Below are positions 55,501 to 64,000 of a stretch of DNA of 64,000 bases, in pieces; positions within the stretch are counted from its first letter, which is position 1, and every line of letters starts with the position of its first letter. The stretch is from Aromatoleum tolulyticum (GTDB lineage Bacteria; Pseudomonadota; Gammaproteobacteria; Burkholderiales; Rhodocyclaceae), in the NCBI RefSeq assembly GCF_900156155.1, contig NZ_FTMD01000006.1:1-64000 (forward strand), written 5' to 3'. Position numbers and translations under genes: made by a program. A model generated the notes under the pieces. It was not told where the DNA came from. It ran no database searches and saw nothing but the letters and a program-made list of their open reading frames with translations.

Positions 55501-56525
55501 TTGTACGTGCGCGAGCTCCCCTCCGGCTTGGGTTGGCTGGTGGCGGCACCGATGTTTCTCCCTTCTGTGATGTCCACGGGGGGCATGTCCTCAATGCGAC
55601 GATCGATCGGTACGCGTATGCAGTAATCGAAACGCTCGACGAACCGTTGGTTCGGTTTGTTGCTACCGATCTACAGGCCGAAACGACGACGGCTCCAGCT
55701 GTGCCGCTTGAGCTCGATGGCCGCTTGGATCTTCACAAGGCTGTCTACAATCATATGGTGCTCCGATACAACGGCGGGCGCCCGTTGCATCTGACGCTAA
55801 GTACCTTTTGCGATGCCCCCGCCGGCTCGGGTCTGGGTTCTTCGTCCACCTTGGTAGTGGCGATGATCCGTGCGTTCGTGGAACTGCTTAACCTGCCGCT
55901 GGACGATTACGCAATCGCCCAACTTGCGTTCCTGATTGAACGGATCGATTGCGGGTTGCAAGGAGGTCGCCAAGACCAGTATTCGGCAACGTTTGGCGGT
56001 TTCAATTTCATGGAGTTCTACTCAGATCACCGGTCGGTGATTAACCCGCTACGGATCAAGAACTGGATTCTCTGCGAACTCGAAGCATCACTCGTACTCT
56101 TTTTTACGGGAGTTTCGCGGGAATCCGCACGCATCATTGCAGATCAGAGCAGTAATATTAAGGCCGGTGCCAGCGATGCAGTGCAGGCGATGCACGGGCT
56201 AAAGCGAGAAGCGCTGGTGATGAAGGAATGCTTGCTCAGGGGCGACTTCGATGGCCTCGTCGAATCGATGCGTTTAGGTTGGGAGAACAAGAAACGGTCG
56301 GCAAAGACTGTCTCAAACCCCCACATAGACGAGATCTATGATGCGGCGCTCAGATCAGGCGCGTTGGCCGGAAAGGTCTCTGGCGCAGGCGGAGGCGGCT
56401 TTATGCTCTTCTTTGTACCGTCGGAAAGGCGTATGGATGTTATTCGGACGCTGAGCGAATTCAGCGGACAGGTCAGTAATTGCCATTTTACAAAAAATGG
56501 AGCGCAAGCATGGAGGTTGGCGTGA
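55497..56525 (+). CDS. hddA: D-glycero-alpha-D-manno-heptose 7-phosphate kinase
   Basis: A 342-aa GHMP kinase: APLRLGLAGGGTDVSPF at the start, ATP loop DAPAGSGLGSSSTLVVA, and GKVSGAGGGGFMLFF near the end. It makes heptose 1,7-bisphosphate of the alpha series, committing the pathway to GDP-heptose. The ATG overlaps the upstream stop. Confidence 0.92.
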   Translation: MIVRARAPLRLGLAGGGTDVSPFCDVHGGHVLNATIDRYAYAVIETLDEPLVRFVATDLQAETTTAPAVPLELDGRLDLHKAVYNHMVLRYNGGRPLHLTLSTFCDAPAGSGLGSSSTLVVAMIRAFVELLNLPLDDYAIAQLAFLIERIDCGLQGGRQDQYSATFGGFNFMEFYSDHRSVINPLRIKNWILCELEASLVLFFTGVSRESARIIADQSSNIKAGASDAVQAMHGLKREALVMKECLLRGDFDGLVESMRLGWENKKRSAKTVSNPHIDEIYDAALRSGALAGKVSGAGGGGFMLFFVPSERRMDVIRTLSEFSGQVSNCHFTKNGAQAWRLA

Positions 56526-57106
56526 GAGCGTATATAAGGTCACAACTTGCAGAGACACAGACGGTCATGCAGGCGATGTTCGCGGATGATTCCCTGTTGG
56601 CGCGGGTTGAGGCAGCAGCACGAGCATGCGTGGAGTGCCTTGGGAGTGGTGGGAAGATTCTATTGGCCGGCAATGGGGGGAGTGCCGCCGATGCCCAGCA
56701 TATAGCGGGTGAGTTTGTCAGTCGTTTTGCCTTCGATCGTCCTGGCCTGCCCGCAATTGCCTTGACTACGGATACCTCCATTCTCACTGCGATAGGCAAC
56801 GACTACGGATACGAAAGGCTATTCGCCCGGCAGGTACAGGCACATGGTCAGAAAGGCGACGTCTTTATCGCCTATTCGACGTCGGGTCAATCACCGAATA
56901 TTCTTGCGGCGTTGAAGGAGGCGCAGGCGAGGGATCTGGTATGTGTGGGGATGACCGGAAATCGTGGCGGTCCGATGAAGGACTATTGTGAGCATTATCT
57001 TGAGGTTCCTTCGCGAGACACGCCAAAAATTCAGGAAGGCCATACCGCGTTGGGGCACATTATGTGCGGCCTGGTTGAGCGGGCGTTGTTTACAGAACCT
57101 GCGTGA
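56522..57106 (+). CDS. gmhA: Sedoheptulose 7-phosphate isomerase
   Basis: A 194-aa SIS-domain protein with LLAGNGGSAADAQHIAGEFV and AYSTSGQSPNILAALK. It converts sedoheptulose 7-phosphate to heptose 7-phosphate. I chose the GTG at 56522, which overlaps the hddA stop by four bases and has GGAGG five bases upstream; the ATG at 56510 has none. Confidence 0.92.
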   Translation: MRAYIRSQLAETQTVMQAMFADDSLLARVEAAARACVECLGSGGKILLAGNGGSAADAQHIAGEFVSRFAFDRPGLPAIALTTDTSILTAIGNDYGYERLFARQVQAHGQKGDVFIAYSTSGQSPNILAALKEAQARDLVCVGMTGNRGGPMKDYCEHYLEVPSRDTPKIQEGHTALGHIMCGLVERALFTEPA

Positions 57107-57792
57107 TGGAAGCGATTGTGCTCGCGGGTGGCTTTGGCACTCGGCTCCGTCGGGTCGTGGCGGACGTGCCGAAGCCAATGGCGCCAATCAATGGGCGACC
57201 GTTCCTGGAAATATTGCTTACAACCCTCGATCGCAAGGGATTTAGTCGCGTAGTCTTGTCACTCGGGTACATGGGAGAAAGAATACATGGTTATTTTGGT
57301 GAACGCTTTGCGAACCTTGAACTTGACTACGTGACCGAGTCGCAGCCCCTGGGGACTGGCGGTGGAGTGCGGCTCGCGTTGACTCGCTCGGTCTCGGACC
57401 ATGTGTTTGTCTTCAACGGCGACACTTATCTCGATTTGGAGGTTGGGAAGGTCGAGCAGCAGTGGAAGTCGAACGGACGTCCGATCATCGTTGGTCGAGA
57501 GGTTCCGGATGCATCACGCTATGGGCGCCTTCTAATTGCCGACGGTGTGGTGACAGGTTTCGCGGAGAAGGGGATGTCCGGGCCTGGCTTGATAAATGCA
57601 GGATGTTATGTGCTGAATCGTCATCAGCTTGACGGGTTCTTGCCTGGCTCTGCATTCTCACTGGAAGGGGATTTCCTTACAGGGGAAGTCCTTAGTGGGA
57701 CGTTTGATATCTACGTGACCTCGGGAAAGTTCATCGATATCGGGGTGCCGGATGACTTTCAGCGAGCGCAGTCTGAGTTGGCGGCGTCGTAA
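57106..57792 (+). CDS. hddC: D-glycero-alpha-D-manno-heptose 1-phosphate guanylyltransferase
   Basis: A 228-aa nucleotidyltransferase: IVLAGGFGTRLRRVVADVPK and FNGDTYLDLEVGKV, plus SGKFIDIGVPDDF. In this cassette it makes GDP-D-glycero-alpha-D-manno-heptose. The ATG overlaps the gmhA stop (TGATG); a GTG one codon earlier is possible. Confidence 0.9.
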   Translation: MEAIVLAGGFGTRLRRVVADVPKPMAPINGRPFLEILLTTLDRKGFSRVVLSLGYMGERIHGYFGERFANLELDYVTESQPLGTGGGVRLALTRSVSDHVFVFNGDTYLDLEVGKVEQQWKSNGRPIIVGREVPDASRYGRLLIADGVVTGFAEKGMSGPGLINAGCYVLNRHQLDGFLPGSAFSLEGDFLTGEVLSGTFDIYVTSGKFIDIGVPDDFQRAQSELAAS

Positions 57793-57797
57793 ATAGT

Positions 57798-58370
57798 ATG
57801 CTTAGGCGCGCTCTCTTTTTGGATCGTGACGGTGTGATCAATATTGATCACGGCTATGTGCACCGTAAGGAAAACTTTGAGTTTATTGACGGAATATTTG
57901 AGCTCGTAGCAGAGGCAAATCGCGCCGGCTATGTGGTGATTGTCGTTACGAATCAAGCTGGTATCGGTCGAGGGTACTACACCGAGGATGATTTCACTGC
58001 TTTGATGAATTGGGTTGGCGGCGAATTTATTGCGCGCGGTGGCCGGATTGACGGCGTTTACTATTGCCCGGATCATCCGGAGCATGGGGTCGGTAAATAC
58101 CGACGCGAAAGTAATTTTCGCAAGCCTGGTCCCGGTATGCTGATTCAGGCGGCTCACGACTGGAAAATCGACCTGCCACAATCGGTTCTGATAGGCGATA
58201 AGCTTTCCGATATGGAGGCGGGACGGTCGGCGGAGGTTGGAACCCTACTTTTCCTCTCTGGGGAGGCCTGCGACCTGGTTGAATTGTCGCGCATCACGAA
58301 CTTGGCTGAAGCGGCGAACTTCTTGATAACGGAGTGCAACGACGGGATGGGCGGGAAGAGTTCATTTTGA
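57798..58370 (+). CDS. gmhB: D,D-heptose 1,7-bisphosphate phosphatase
   Basis: A 190-aa HAD phosphatase: LFLDRDGVINIDHGYVH, VTNQAGIGRGYYTEDDF and LIGDKLSDMEAG. It removes the 7-phosphate. It completes the GmhA, HddA, GmhB, HddC set in one tight run of genes. Confidence 0.92.
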   Translation: MLRRALFLDRDGVINIDHGYVHRKENFEFIDGIFELVAEANRAGYVVIVVTNQAGIGRGYYTEDDFTALMNWVGGEFIARGGRIDGVYYCPDHPEHGVGKYRRESNFRKPGPGMLIQAAHDWKIDLPQSVLIGDKLSDMEAGRSAEVGTLLFLSGEACDLVELSRITNLAEAANFLITECNDGMGGKSSF

Positions 58371-58479
58371 CGTTGCAGATGATCGTGAATCGATTTTTAC
58401 TGATTTGGTTTGCAGTTCGCAAGAGGAATAATCTGAGCCAATCTGGGTACGTCACAAGAACAGCTGCGTTGGTGTGGGA

Positions 58480-60651
58480 ATGCTGAATTTTATAGATGCG
58501 CGGCGTGCTCTATTACTGAAACTGAAGCGTTGGGTACGTGAGAGGGGGCGGCGTTTTTATACTCTGCTGCCGTTGACTGGTCCGCAAAAGTCGCGATTGC
58601 TGACGCTTGCATATATGGGGGCAGGATCACTGTTTGAGGGTACCCCAAATTATGAGATATGGAATAGGCGAGGGGCGCTGAACTCTGCACCCGTGACTTC
58701 TTGGGCGCCAATTGCTCCGGAACAGTTTGAGGGTGTTGCGCGGAGTATCCGAGTCGAGAGCTCCCAGAGCCCTTTGGTGTCCTTTGTTATTTTGAGTTCG
58801 ACTGACGTATCGAACACGCTAAATACCTTGCGTTCAATTGCATGTGCGCGGCTTGGCTTTGAGTATGAAGCCGTAGTTGTCCAACAACAAGAATGCAGGT
58901 TTCCCCTGAATAGTCTTCTGTTAAATGGCGGAATTCGTTACATTCAGCGTGTAGACGACAGTCACACAGCTGCGGCGTTGAACAAAGCGGTTAACAGAAC
59001 GCGTGGGCGCTACTTGGTATTTGTTGGACCAGACGTTGAAATCGCAGAAGGCTCTATCGACGCACTGCTGCGCGCTTTTTGTCTAAAGAGCGAAATTGGA
59101 ATTTGTGGATCGAAAATCCTTTTTAGAAGCGGTTTGATTAAGCAGGCAGGCGGTTACGTTCGGGAGGATGGCGCGACGTTAGAGCTAGGGCGGATGGAAA
59201 AGTCCTCGAGCCCCAAGTATAACTATTTGAAGCTCGTTGATTACTGTTCTTTTGCATTATTGATGATTGATGCGGAGCTGTATAGGACTGTAGGTGGCCT
59301 CGATGAGACGATGTCGCCAGTGGGGTACGGTGCCGTTGATCTAGCGTTTGCAATCCGCGAGGCAGGAATGAAAGTAGTGTACCAGCCTGCATCGTCGGCG
59401 CTTCAGCATGATGAGCCCCGGTGCATCGAGAAAGGTATGGGGATGGTTGTGTCTGATCAATCGCACGATCAGCATACCTTCACGAGAAAGTGGATCACGT
59501 CGTCATTTGGGAAGCGATTGGAGTATGTGCGCTCAGGATTGCGCAAGACAGTGTTGATCGTAGATCAATATGTCCCGCAACCGGATCGTGATGCTGGATC
59601 TCGCACCATGATCGAGATCGTCCGGGGCCTGTTGGACATAGACTTTGAGGTGAAATTTTGGCCTCAGCACTGTTGGTATGACCCTATCTATACGCCGCAA
59701 CTGCAGGAGATGGGCGTAGATATTCAATATGGCGATTCTCGGGAGGGCAATTTTACGAATTGGTTCAATGAAAACGGTGCGGATGTTGATTTCATACTAG
59801 TTTCTCGACCTGATGTGGCTAGAGAGTATCTCGGCCAAATCCGAAAACGATCTCCTGTCCCGATAATCTACTACGGGCACGATATCCATTACCTCCGGCT
59901 TGCTGATGAGCTGGGGTTTGATAGAGGTGAGGCGAGGCTGGTTCGGAGGGAACTTGGCAGGTACTTAAGTCTTGAGCAGCACATTTGGAGGTCCGTGGAT
60001 CGCGTGTGCTATCCGTCTAGGCGCGAGGCAGACGAGGTGGCCCGTGTGCTTGCTTCACGCGAGGGAGTGGCAACCATTCCCTCATATGCCTTTGAAACGG
60101 TAGTTGACAATGCCGCCGAAAACCTTTCTGAACGAAGGGGCATTCTGTTCGTCGGGAACTATGCCCATAGGCCAAATGTTACAGCAGCACGATTCGTGGT
60201 CAGTGAAGTTCTCCCGCTCGTCAGGGCAGTATTGCCCGACGTTGAAGTGGTGCTCGCCGGCGCAAACCCGGGAATTGACTTATACCGTCTCGCGAATGAC
60301 CATGTTGTAATTACAGGTTATATATCTGACGACGCGCTGGCCGAATACTATGGTAATACACGGGTCGTTGTGGCGCCTTTACAGTTTGGGGCTGGCGTGA
60401 AGGGAAAGGTGGTGGAGGGAATGCGTTTTGGCGTTCCGGTCATTACTACACCTGTCGGAGCGCAGGGGCTTGAGGATGCCGGCGCTGCACTCGGCGTGTA
60501 CGCGACGGCGGCAGAGATTGCCGGTGAGGTTGTTGCCATGATGACGAACGATGAGCTCTGGCGAAGTAGGTCGAAAGCAGGACTTGCTTACGTTCGACGG
60601 CGGTTTTCAAGATTTGCTCTTCAGGAGGCACTTAAAGCTCTATTCGTCTGA
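58480..60651 (+). CDS. Fused glycosyltransferase (GT2-like plus GT4-like)
   Basis: A 723-aa protein. The first half resembles a GT2 fold (LVSFVILSSTDVSNTLNTLR, YLVFVGPDVEIAEGSIDALL) but with the usual DxD-like NND replaced by GPD, so it may be inactive. The second half mirrors the C-terminal GT4 domain of the 1235-aa protein: LIVDQYVPQPDRDAGSRTMI and [19 protein letters not shown]. The similarity suggests gene duplication, with the heptose cassette between the copies. I used the ATG at 58480; a GTG at 58474 is in frame. Confidence 0.8.
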   Translation: MLNFIDARRALLLKLKRWVRERGRRFYTLLPLTGPQKSRLLTLAYMGAGSLFEGTPNYEIWNRRGALNSAPVTSWAPIAPEQFEGVARSIRVESSQSPLVSFVILSSTDVSNTLNTLRSIACARLGFEYEAVVVQQQECRFPLNSLLLNGGIRYIQRVDDSHTAAALNKAVNRTRGRYLVFVGPDVEIAEGSIDALLRAFCLKSEIGICGSKILFRSGLIKQAGGYVREDGATLELGRMEKSSSPKYNYLKLVDYCSFALLMIDAELYRTVGGLDETMSPVGYGAVDLAFAIREAGMKVVYQPASSALQHDEPRCIEKGMGMVVSDQSHDQHTFTRKWITSSFGKRLEYVRSGLRKTVLIVDQYVPQPDRDAGSRTMIEIVRGLLDIDFEVKFWPQHCWYDPIYTPQLQEMGVDIQYGDSREGNFTNWFNENGADVDFILVSRPDVAREYLGQIRKRSPVPIIYYGHDIHYLRLADELGFDRGEARLVRRELGRYLSLEQHIWRSVDRVCYPSRREADEVARVLASREGVATIPSYAFETVVDNAAENLSERRGILFVGNYAHRPNVTAARFVVSEVLPLVRAVLPDVEVVLAGANPGIDLYRLANDHVVITGYISDDALAEYYGNTRVVVAPLQFGAGVKGKVVEGMRFGVPVITTPVGAQGLEDAGAALGVYATAAEIAGEVVAMMTNDELWRSRSKAGLAYVRRRFSRFALQEALKALFV

Positions 60652-60975
60652 TTTTGTGCATGACGGATGTGAAGGTGATACGCAATCGAACACGCAGGAG
60701 CGTAAGAATGTGAAAGAGTGTCTCTTGACGGCCATAAGTTGTTGTGTTTGCGCGCAATCAATTTGTGTACGCAACTTGTGCGTCGAATGTTCGCTCTTGA
60801 GCCGTGTTGGTGTGATGCAATATCCTAATTGCGTAGGAGGGAATGCTCCAGACCTCACGGTCACGGGATGTAATGTTGGACGCTTGTTGGGTGAAAATCG
60901 CATTATTTTATAGATGTACAGTACGGTATTTTGATGCAGTCGAAGTGCGGCGTCACAATTTTCTAAGGGTTATTA
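60652..60975. other. Gene-free stretch before the membrane-protein gene
   Basis: This is AT-rich sequence with overlapping short ORFs, none with recognisable features. A promoter for the following genes is likely but not identified. Confidence 0.4.
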
Positions 60976-62802
60976 ATGATGTCAAATGGACGACCGTCAG
61001 GTGGTGTAGACAATTATACGACGATGACAGGAAAGATGAACGGGCGTCTATGGGGTGCGGGCGGTGCCCTAACGTCTTCTAGGGTGTTACTGTTATTGCT
61101 ATATGTGATAATTGCATTTGTCCTCGTCAGTCTTTTTGCGCGTCCAGGCTATTTGGATTTCGTAACGCCCAACCATAGTGACTTGTATCGATATTATCTA
61201 ATAGCGCATGAGCGCTGGTCGAGCGCTGACTTCTTGTCTCCTCGTCCTGTCATGCTCGCGTATCTGAGATTGGCCGGGATTTTCGACGCTGAGAATGCTC
61301 TCGCGGTCTTGCTAGTTGTGCCGTCCTTAGTGTTCATTGCGTTAACAATACTTTTGGTGGAACGGATTATTGGTCATCGATTTCCCTTATGGGCTATCGG
61401 GATCTATATGTTCATCGTCGTTGGTTCGCCATTGTATTTTCCGATCGCGCAATATGATTTTGGGGGGATGCTCGCGGGGGCGTTGAGCGTAGTGGCCGTT
61501 CTGATGTGGCTAAATCAGATTGAAGTCGAGGGGGGGAGAGTAAGGCTGTCGCAGTTAGTCTTTCCCATAGTGATTTTTTGGCTGTCGGTTGAGGCTAAGC
61601 CAACGTACGGAGTGTCCATTGCAGGAATGGCATTTGTCTTCGACCTTCTTTCGAGGGGGCGAAAGGGGCGGTGGCTCACCACGGGGGCGGTCGTTTCGGT
61701 AATAGCGCTAGTGTTTATCAAGGATGCAGTGTTAGGGTCGAAATTCTTGAGACTCGATACTGCGTCCGACGCATACACGCTGGCGGTTAGCCCGCGCCGC
61801 AACATTGAGCTGTTGTTGTTTTACTTAGTAAGCGGTATTGGCGTGCCAGTAATGGTTGCGGCTACGATCGCAAGCACAAGCTTTATTGCTGGGCGGCATT
61901 GGAAGTTTATTTTGTACGCTATTGCATGTGCCGTGGGGGCGACGATACCAATGGCGCTACTAGTAAACCGAGAATGGGATATATATGGATGGTATTCCCT
62001 AGTGCCCGTGGCTCTCATCGTGGTAGTGGGAGTGATAAAGTTTTCGGAAATTGGCTTAAATAGTCGAAAGTTAAGTGTAAGTGGTGCCGCACGTATCGCA
62101 GGGCTAGCGGGCATTATAACGGCTGTGGCGATCCATGCATTTTCGTTTGCCGCGTCGACGGAGTGGTCCGTCGAAAATCAACGGTATGGTAAGGCTGTGT
62201 TGAGTAGTCTGCGCTTGCTGCATTCCCAGCAAGGGCAGAAGGTATTAATTGCAGGTGTGAGGGGGCCGTATCACCCTTTCAGAAATACGCGATACGTATT
62301 GACGCGTTTTCCGGAAGTTGGGAAATTCGACTTGATATTGCGTAGATCCGAGCGCGGTTGGAATAATATGTCCAAGGAGCTCGTAAATGGCGTTTATGCG
62401 GACGAGGCCGCGGTTGGTGGCTATGACAAAGTTTATGTGTTCGGCAAAAGTGGATCGCTCGAGCAGGTGACCGACGGTCCGCGACTGCAAGAAATGCTAC
62501 CCGCGGAGCGAATCCTCTTGTTGGTGTGTGGAATTACGTGGCGTAGCATTGACGATGTCGTTGTCGTCGGGAGAGCGCTTGAGTGCGCAAACGAGGCGGC
62601 CGAATACCAAGCAACAGTTTCACTAGCCGAGGACGCTGTTAGGCGGCATTTGTTGTCGTCTTGGATCTATCTGCACTATGGGGCAGCGTTAGCAGAAATG
62701 GGTCGGCTTAGTGAAGCACAGCAATACATTAAGATGGGGCTTGATCTCGAGCCCAATAACCCTGCATTAGCGGCGTTGAAGAGAAACGTTGAACAACGAT
62801 AG
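60976..62802 (+). CDS. Polytopic membrane protein with C-terminal TPR-like segment
   Basis: A 608-aa protein. About nine to ten membrane helices span residues 35-400 (VLLLLLYVIIAFVLVSLFA, AVLLVVPSLVFIALTILLVE and others). The C-terminal part, from 560, has a TPR-like pattern (WIYLHYGAALAEMGRLSEAQ). The layout resembles O-antigen ligase/GT-C type enzymes that act on lipid-linked sugars in the periplasm, but I see no diagnostic catalytic motif. AAGGG six bases before the ATG supports the start. Function unknown. Confidence 0.65.
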   Translation: MMSNGRPSGGVDNYTTMTGKMNGRLWGAGGALTSSRVLLLLLYVIIAFVLVSLFARPGYLDFVTPNHSDLYRYYLIAHERWSSADFLSPRPVMLAYLRLAGIFDAENALAVLLVVPSLVFIALTILLVERIIGHRFPLWAIGIYMFIVVGSPLYFPIAQYDFGGMLAGALSVVAVLMWLNQIEVEGGRVRLSQLVFPIVIFWLSVEAKPTYGVSIAGMAFVFDLLSRGRKGRWLTTGAVVSVIALVFIKDAVLGSKFLRLDTASDAYTLAVSPRRNIELLLFYLVSGIGVPVMVAATIASTSFIAGRHWKFILYAIACAVGATIPMALLVNREWDIYGWYSLVPVALIVVVGVIKFSEIGLNSRKLSVSGAARIAGLAGIITAVAIHAFSFAASTEWSVENQRYGKAVLSSLRLLHSQQGQKVLIAGVRGPYHPFRNTRYVLTRFPEVGKFDLILRRSERGWNNMSKELVNGVYADEAAVGGYDKVYVFGKSGSLEQVTDGPRLQEMLPAERILLLVCGITWRSIDDVVVVGRALECANEAAEYQATVSLAEDAVRRHLLSSWIYLHYGAALAEMGRLSEAQQYIKMGLDLEPNNPALAALKRNVEQR

Positions 62803-62810
62803 GTAATTGT

Positions 62811-63902
62811 ATGGTCATTAACGATATTAAAGCGCACATTGATTGCAACGCTGATGCTGTGGATCGTGCTCTACAACGGGTGCGGAAGAGTGGTTGGGTG
62901 ATACTTGGGCCTGAAGTTATGGGGTTTGAGTCGGCGTTTGCTCAATACGTTGGTGTGGAAAGATGCGTTACAGTTGCCAATGGCACGGATGCGCTTGAGA
63001 TCGCGTTGCGTTCAGTGGGGATTGGTAGCGGCGACAGGGTTGCAACCGTCGCGAACGCTGGGATGTATGCCACAACGGCGATGCTAGCGATTGGTGCGTT
63101 CCCGGTGTTTATGGACGTAGACCTTGAGTCTAGGACGGCAAGTTCAACCTCCGTTAGGCGGGCGATAGACCTGGGGGCAAGGGCAATCATCGTAACCCAC
63201 CTTTATGGGAAAATTGCTCCAGACATCGCGGAGATCGCCGATATTTGCAGGCAACGGCAAGTTCCGTTGATTGAGGACTGCGCACAAGCTCACGGAGCGC
63301 GGCTTGATTCGCGCATGGCCGGTGCGTACGGTGATTTGGCGTGCTTTAGCTTTTATCCAACTAAGAATCTTGGTGCCCTCGGCGATGGCGGCGCTATCGT
63401 GACGAAGCGCGTCGAGCTGGCGGAGGCGGCTTTACGACTTAGGCAGTATGGGTGGTCGGAGAAGTACAAGGTCGCATCGCCTGGGGCGAGAAATAGCAGG
63501 CTTGACGAAATTCAAGCGGCCGTTCTGATGGAGCTGTTGCCGAGACTAGATGCTTGGAATCAGAGGAGGCGTTGTATAGCGGAGTCATACAGTGCCGGGT
63601 TGTCGAATCCGGCTGTTTGCGCACCTGAATGTGGAGGCGCCGATTACGTTGCTCATCTATATGTTATCAGGACGAACGAGCGCGATTCTCTTCGCGAGCA
63701 CCTAAAGCGTGTTGGGATCTCTACCGACGTTCATTATCCAGTTCCGGATCATATGCAGCCGGTGTTTGGGGAGAGGTATTCGTGTCTGGAGCTGCCAAAC
63801 ACCGAGGCCCTTGCGAAAACCGTTTTGACATTACCATGTTATCCGGAAATGACCGACGCTGATGTAGAAAGGGTAATCGATGCAGTCAATCGGTGGTCCT
63901 GA
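62811..63902 (+). CDS. DegT/DnrJ/EryC1-family sugar aminotransferase
   Basis: A 363-aa PLP enzyme. Signatures are VTVANGTDALEIALRSVGIG, LIEDCAQAHGARLDSRMAGA and FSFYPTKNLGALGDGGAIV, with the PLP-binding Lys in the last. It adds an amino group to a keto-sugar nucleotide, suggesting an amino sugar in the O-antigen, perhaps dTDP-linked given rmlB and rmlA. Confidence 0.92.
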   Translation: MVINDIKAHIDCNADAVDRALQRVRKSGWVILGPEVMGFESAFAQYVGVERCVTVANGTDALEIALRSVGIGSGDRVATVANAGMYATTAMLAIGAFPVFMDVDLESRTASSTSVRRAIDLGARAIIVTHLYGKIAPDIAEIADICRQRQVPLIEDCAQAHGARLDSRMAGAYGDLACFSFYPTKNLGALGDGGAIVTKRVELAEAALRLRQYGWSEKYKVASPGARNSRLDEIQAAVLMELLPRLDAWNQRRRCIAESYSAGLSNPAVCAPECGGADYVAHLYVIRTNERDSLREHLKRVGISTDVHYPVPDHMQPVFGERYSCLELPNTEALAKTVLTLPCYPEMTDADVERVIDAVNRWS

Positions 63903-64000
63903 TGAGGTACTCCATTGTTGTTCCCGTGTATAGAAACGAAGCTTCAATTTACCGCCTTCTAGATGTCCTTTCGTCGATCAATCAAGAGGTAGGCGGAGAG
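63902..64000 (+). CDS. Glycosyltransferase family 2, N-terminal part (truncated by window edge)
   Basis: The 33 residues visible begin MRYSIVVPVYRNEASIYRLL, the usual GT2 opening. The ATG overlaps the aminotransferase stop. Confidence 0.8.
   Translation, partial: MRYSIVVPVYRNEASIYRLLDVLSSINQEVGGE

Overview
The window looks like the chromosome of a GC-rich betaproteobacterium of the Azoarcus/Aromatoleum/Thauera kind. That is an inference from gene content and order (a pcm, rhodanese, tolC, waaA run beside an LPS locus, a vgrG, and PQQ-type accessory genes); no rRNA or marker gene is present to settle it.

Positions 748-34400 are a complete Tn7-like transposon of 33,653 bp. Both tips read TGT + 6 nt + a TnsB-type site of the form CAATAAAGTCTTGAAC, the same layout as the Tn7 tips. 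The element is flanked by a perfect 5-bp target duplication, GCGAT (743-747 and 34401-34405). It sits between a vgrG (1-538, partial, leftward) and a tetR/RND efflux operon (34495-39448), about 10 bp upstream of a candidate tetR promoter. The transposition operon, tnsA-tnsB-tnsC-tniQ-tniQ (19659 down to 11618), lies in the middle of the element with cargo on both sides. No Cas genes or CRISPR array were seen.

Left cargo (1.2-11.5 kb): a small ORF with an XRE regulator, a DUF4124 secreted protein, a SMEK-domain protein, a Dam-type methylase/HerA/NurA operon, a Kiwa pair (kwaA-kwaB) and an orphan MbcA/ParS/Xre antitoxin-like gene. Right cargo (19.9-34.4 kb): two divergent XRE regulators with a membrane protein; a beta-propeller protein of the PQQ-associated type, a TonB-dependent receptor and a divergent histidine kinase/response regulator; and a coupled pair made of a DUF4143-type ATPase and a 1349-aa NACHT-like NTPase with a C-terminal nuclease motif. 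A 111-bp inverted repeat (21742-21852 and 33916-34026) brackets the beta-propeller-to-ATPase block. The element therefore looks like a defence island on a Tn7 backbone.

From 34.4 to 43.2 kb is ordinary chromosome: tetR-MFP-RND, pcm, rhodanese, tolC and waaA. From 43.4 kb to the end is an LPS/O-antigen locus, visibly more AT-rich: UDP-glucuronate epimerase, rmlBAC, Wzm/Wzt exporter, sulfotransferase, methyltransferases, a very large methyltransferase/coiled-coil/double-glycosyltransferase fusion, a full GDP-D-glycero-alpha-D-manno-heptose pathway (gmhA, hddA, gmhB, hddC) with a GDP-sugar 4,6-dehydratase, a second fused glycosyltransferase, a polytopic membrane protein, a sugar aminotransferase and a truncated glycosyltransferase. 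One methyltransferase is out of frame at a run of nine G, which suggests phase variation or a sequencing error.
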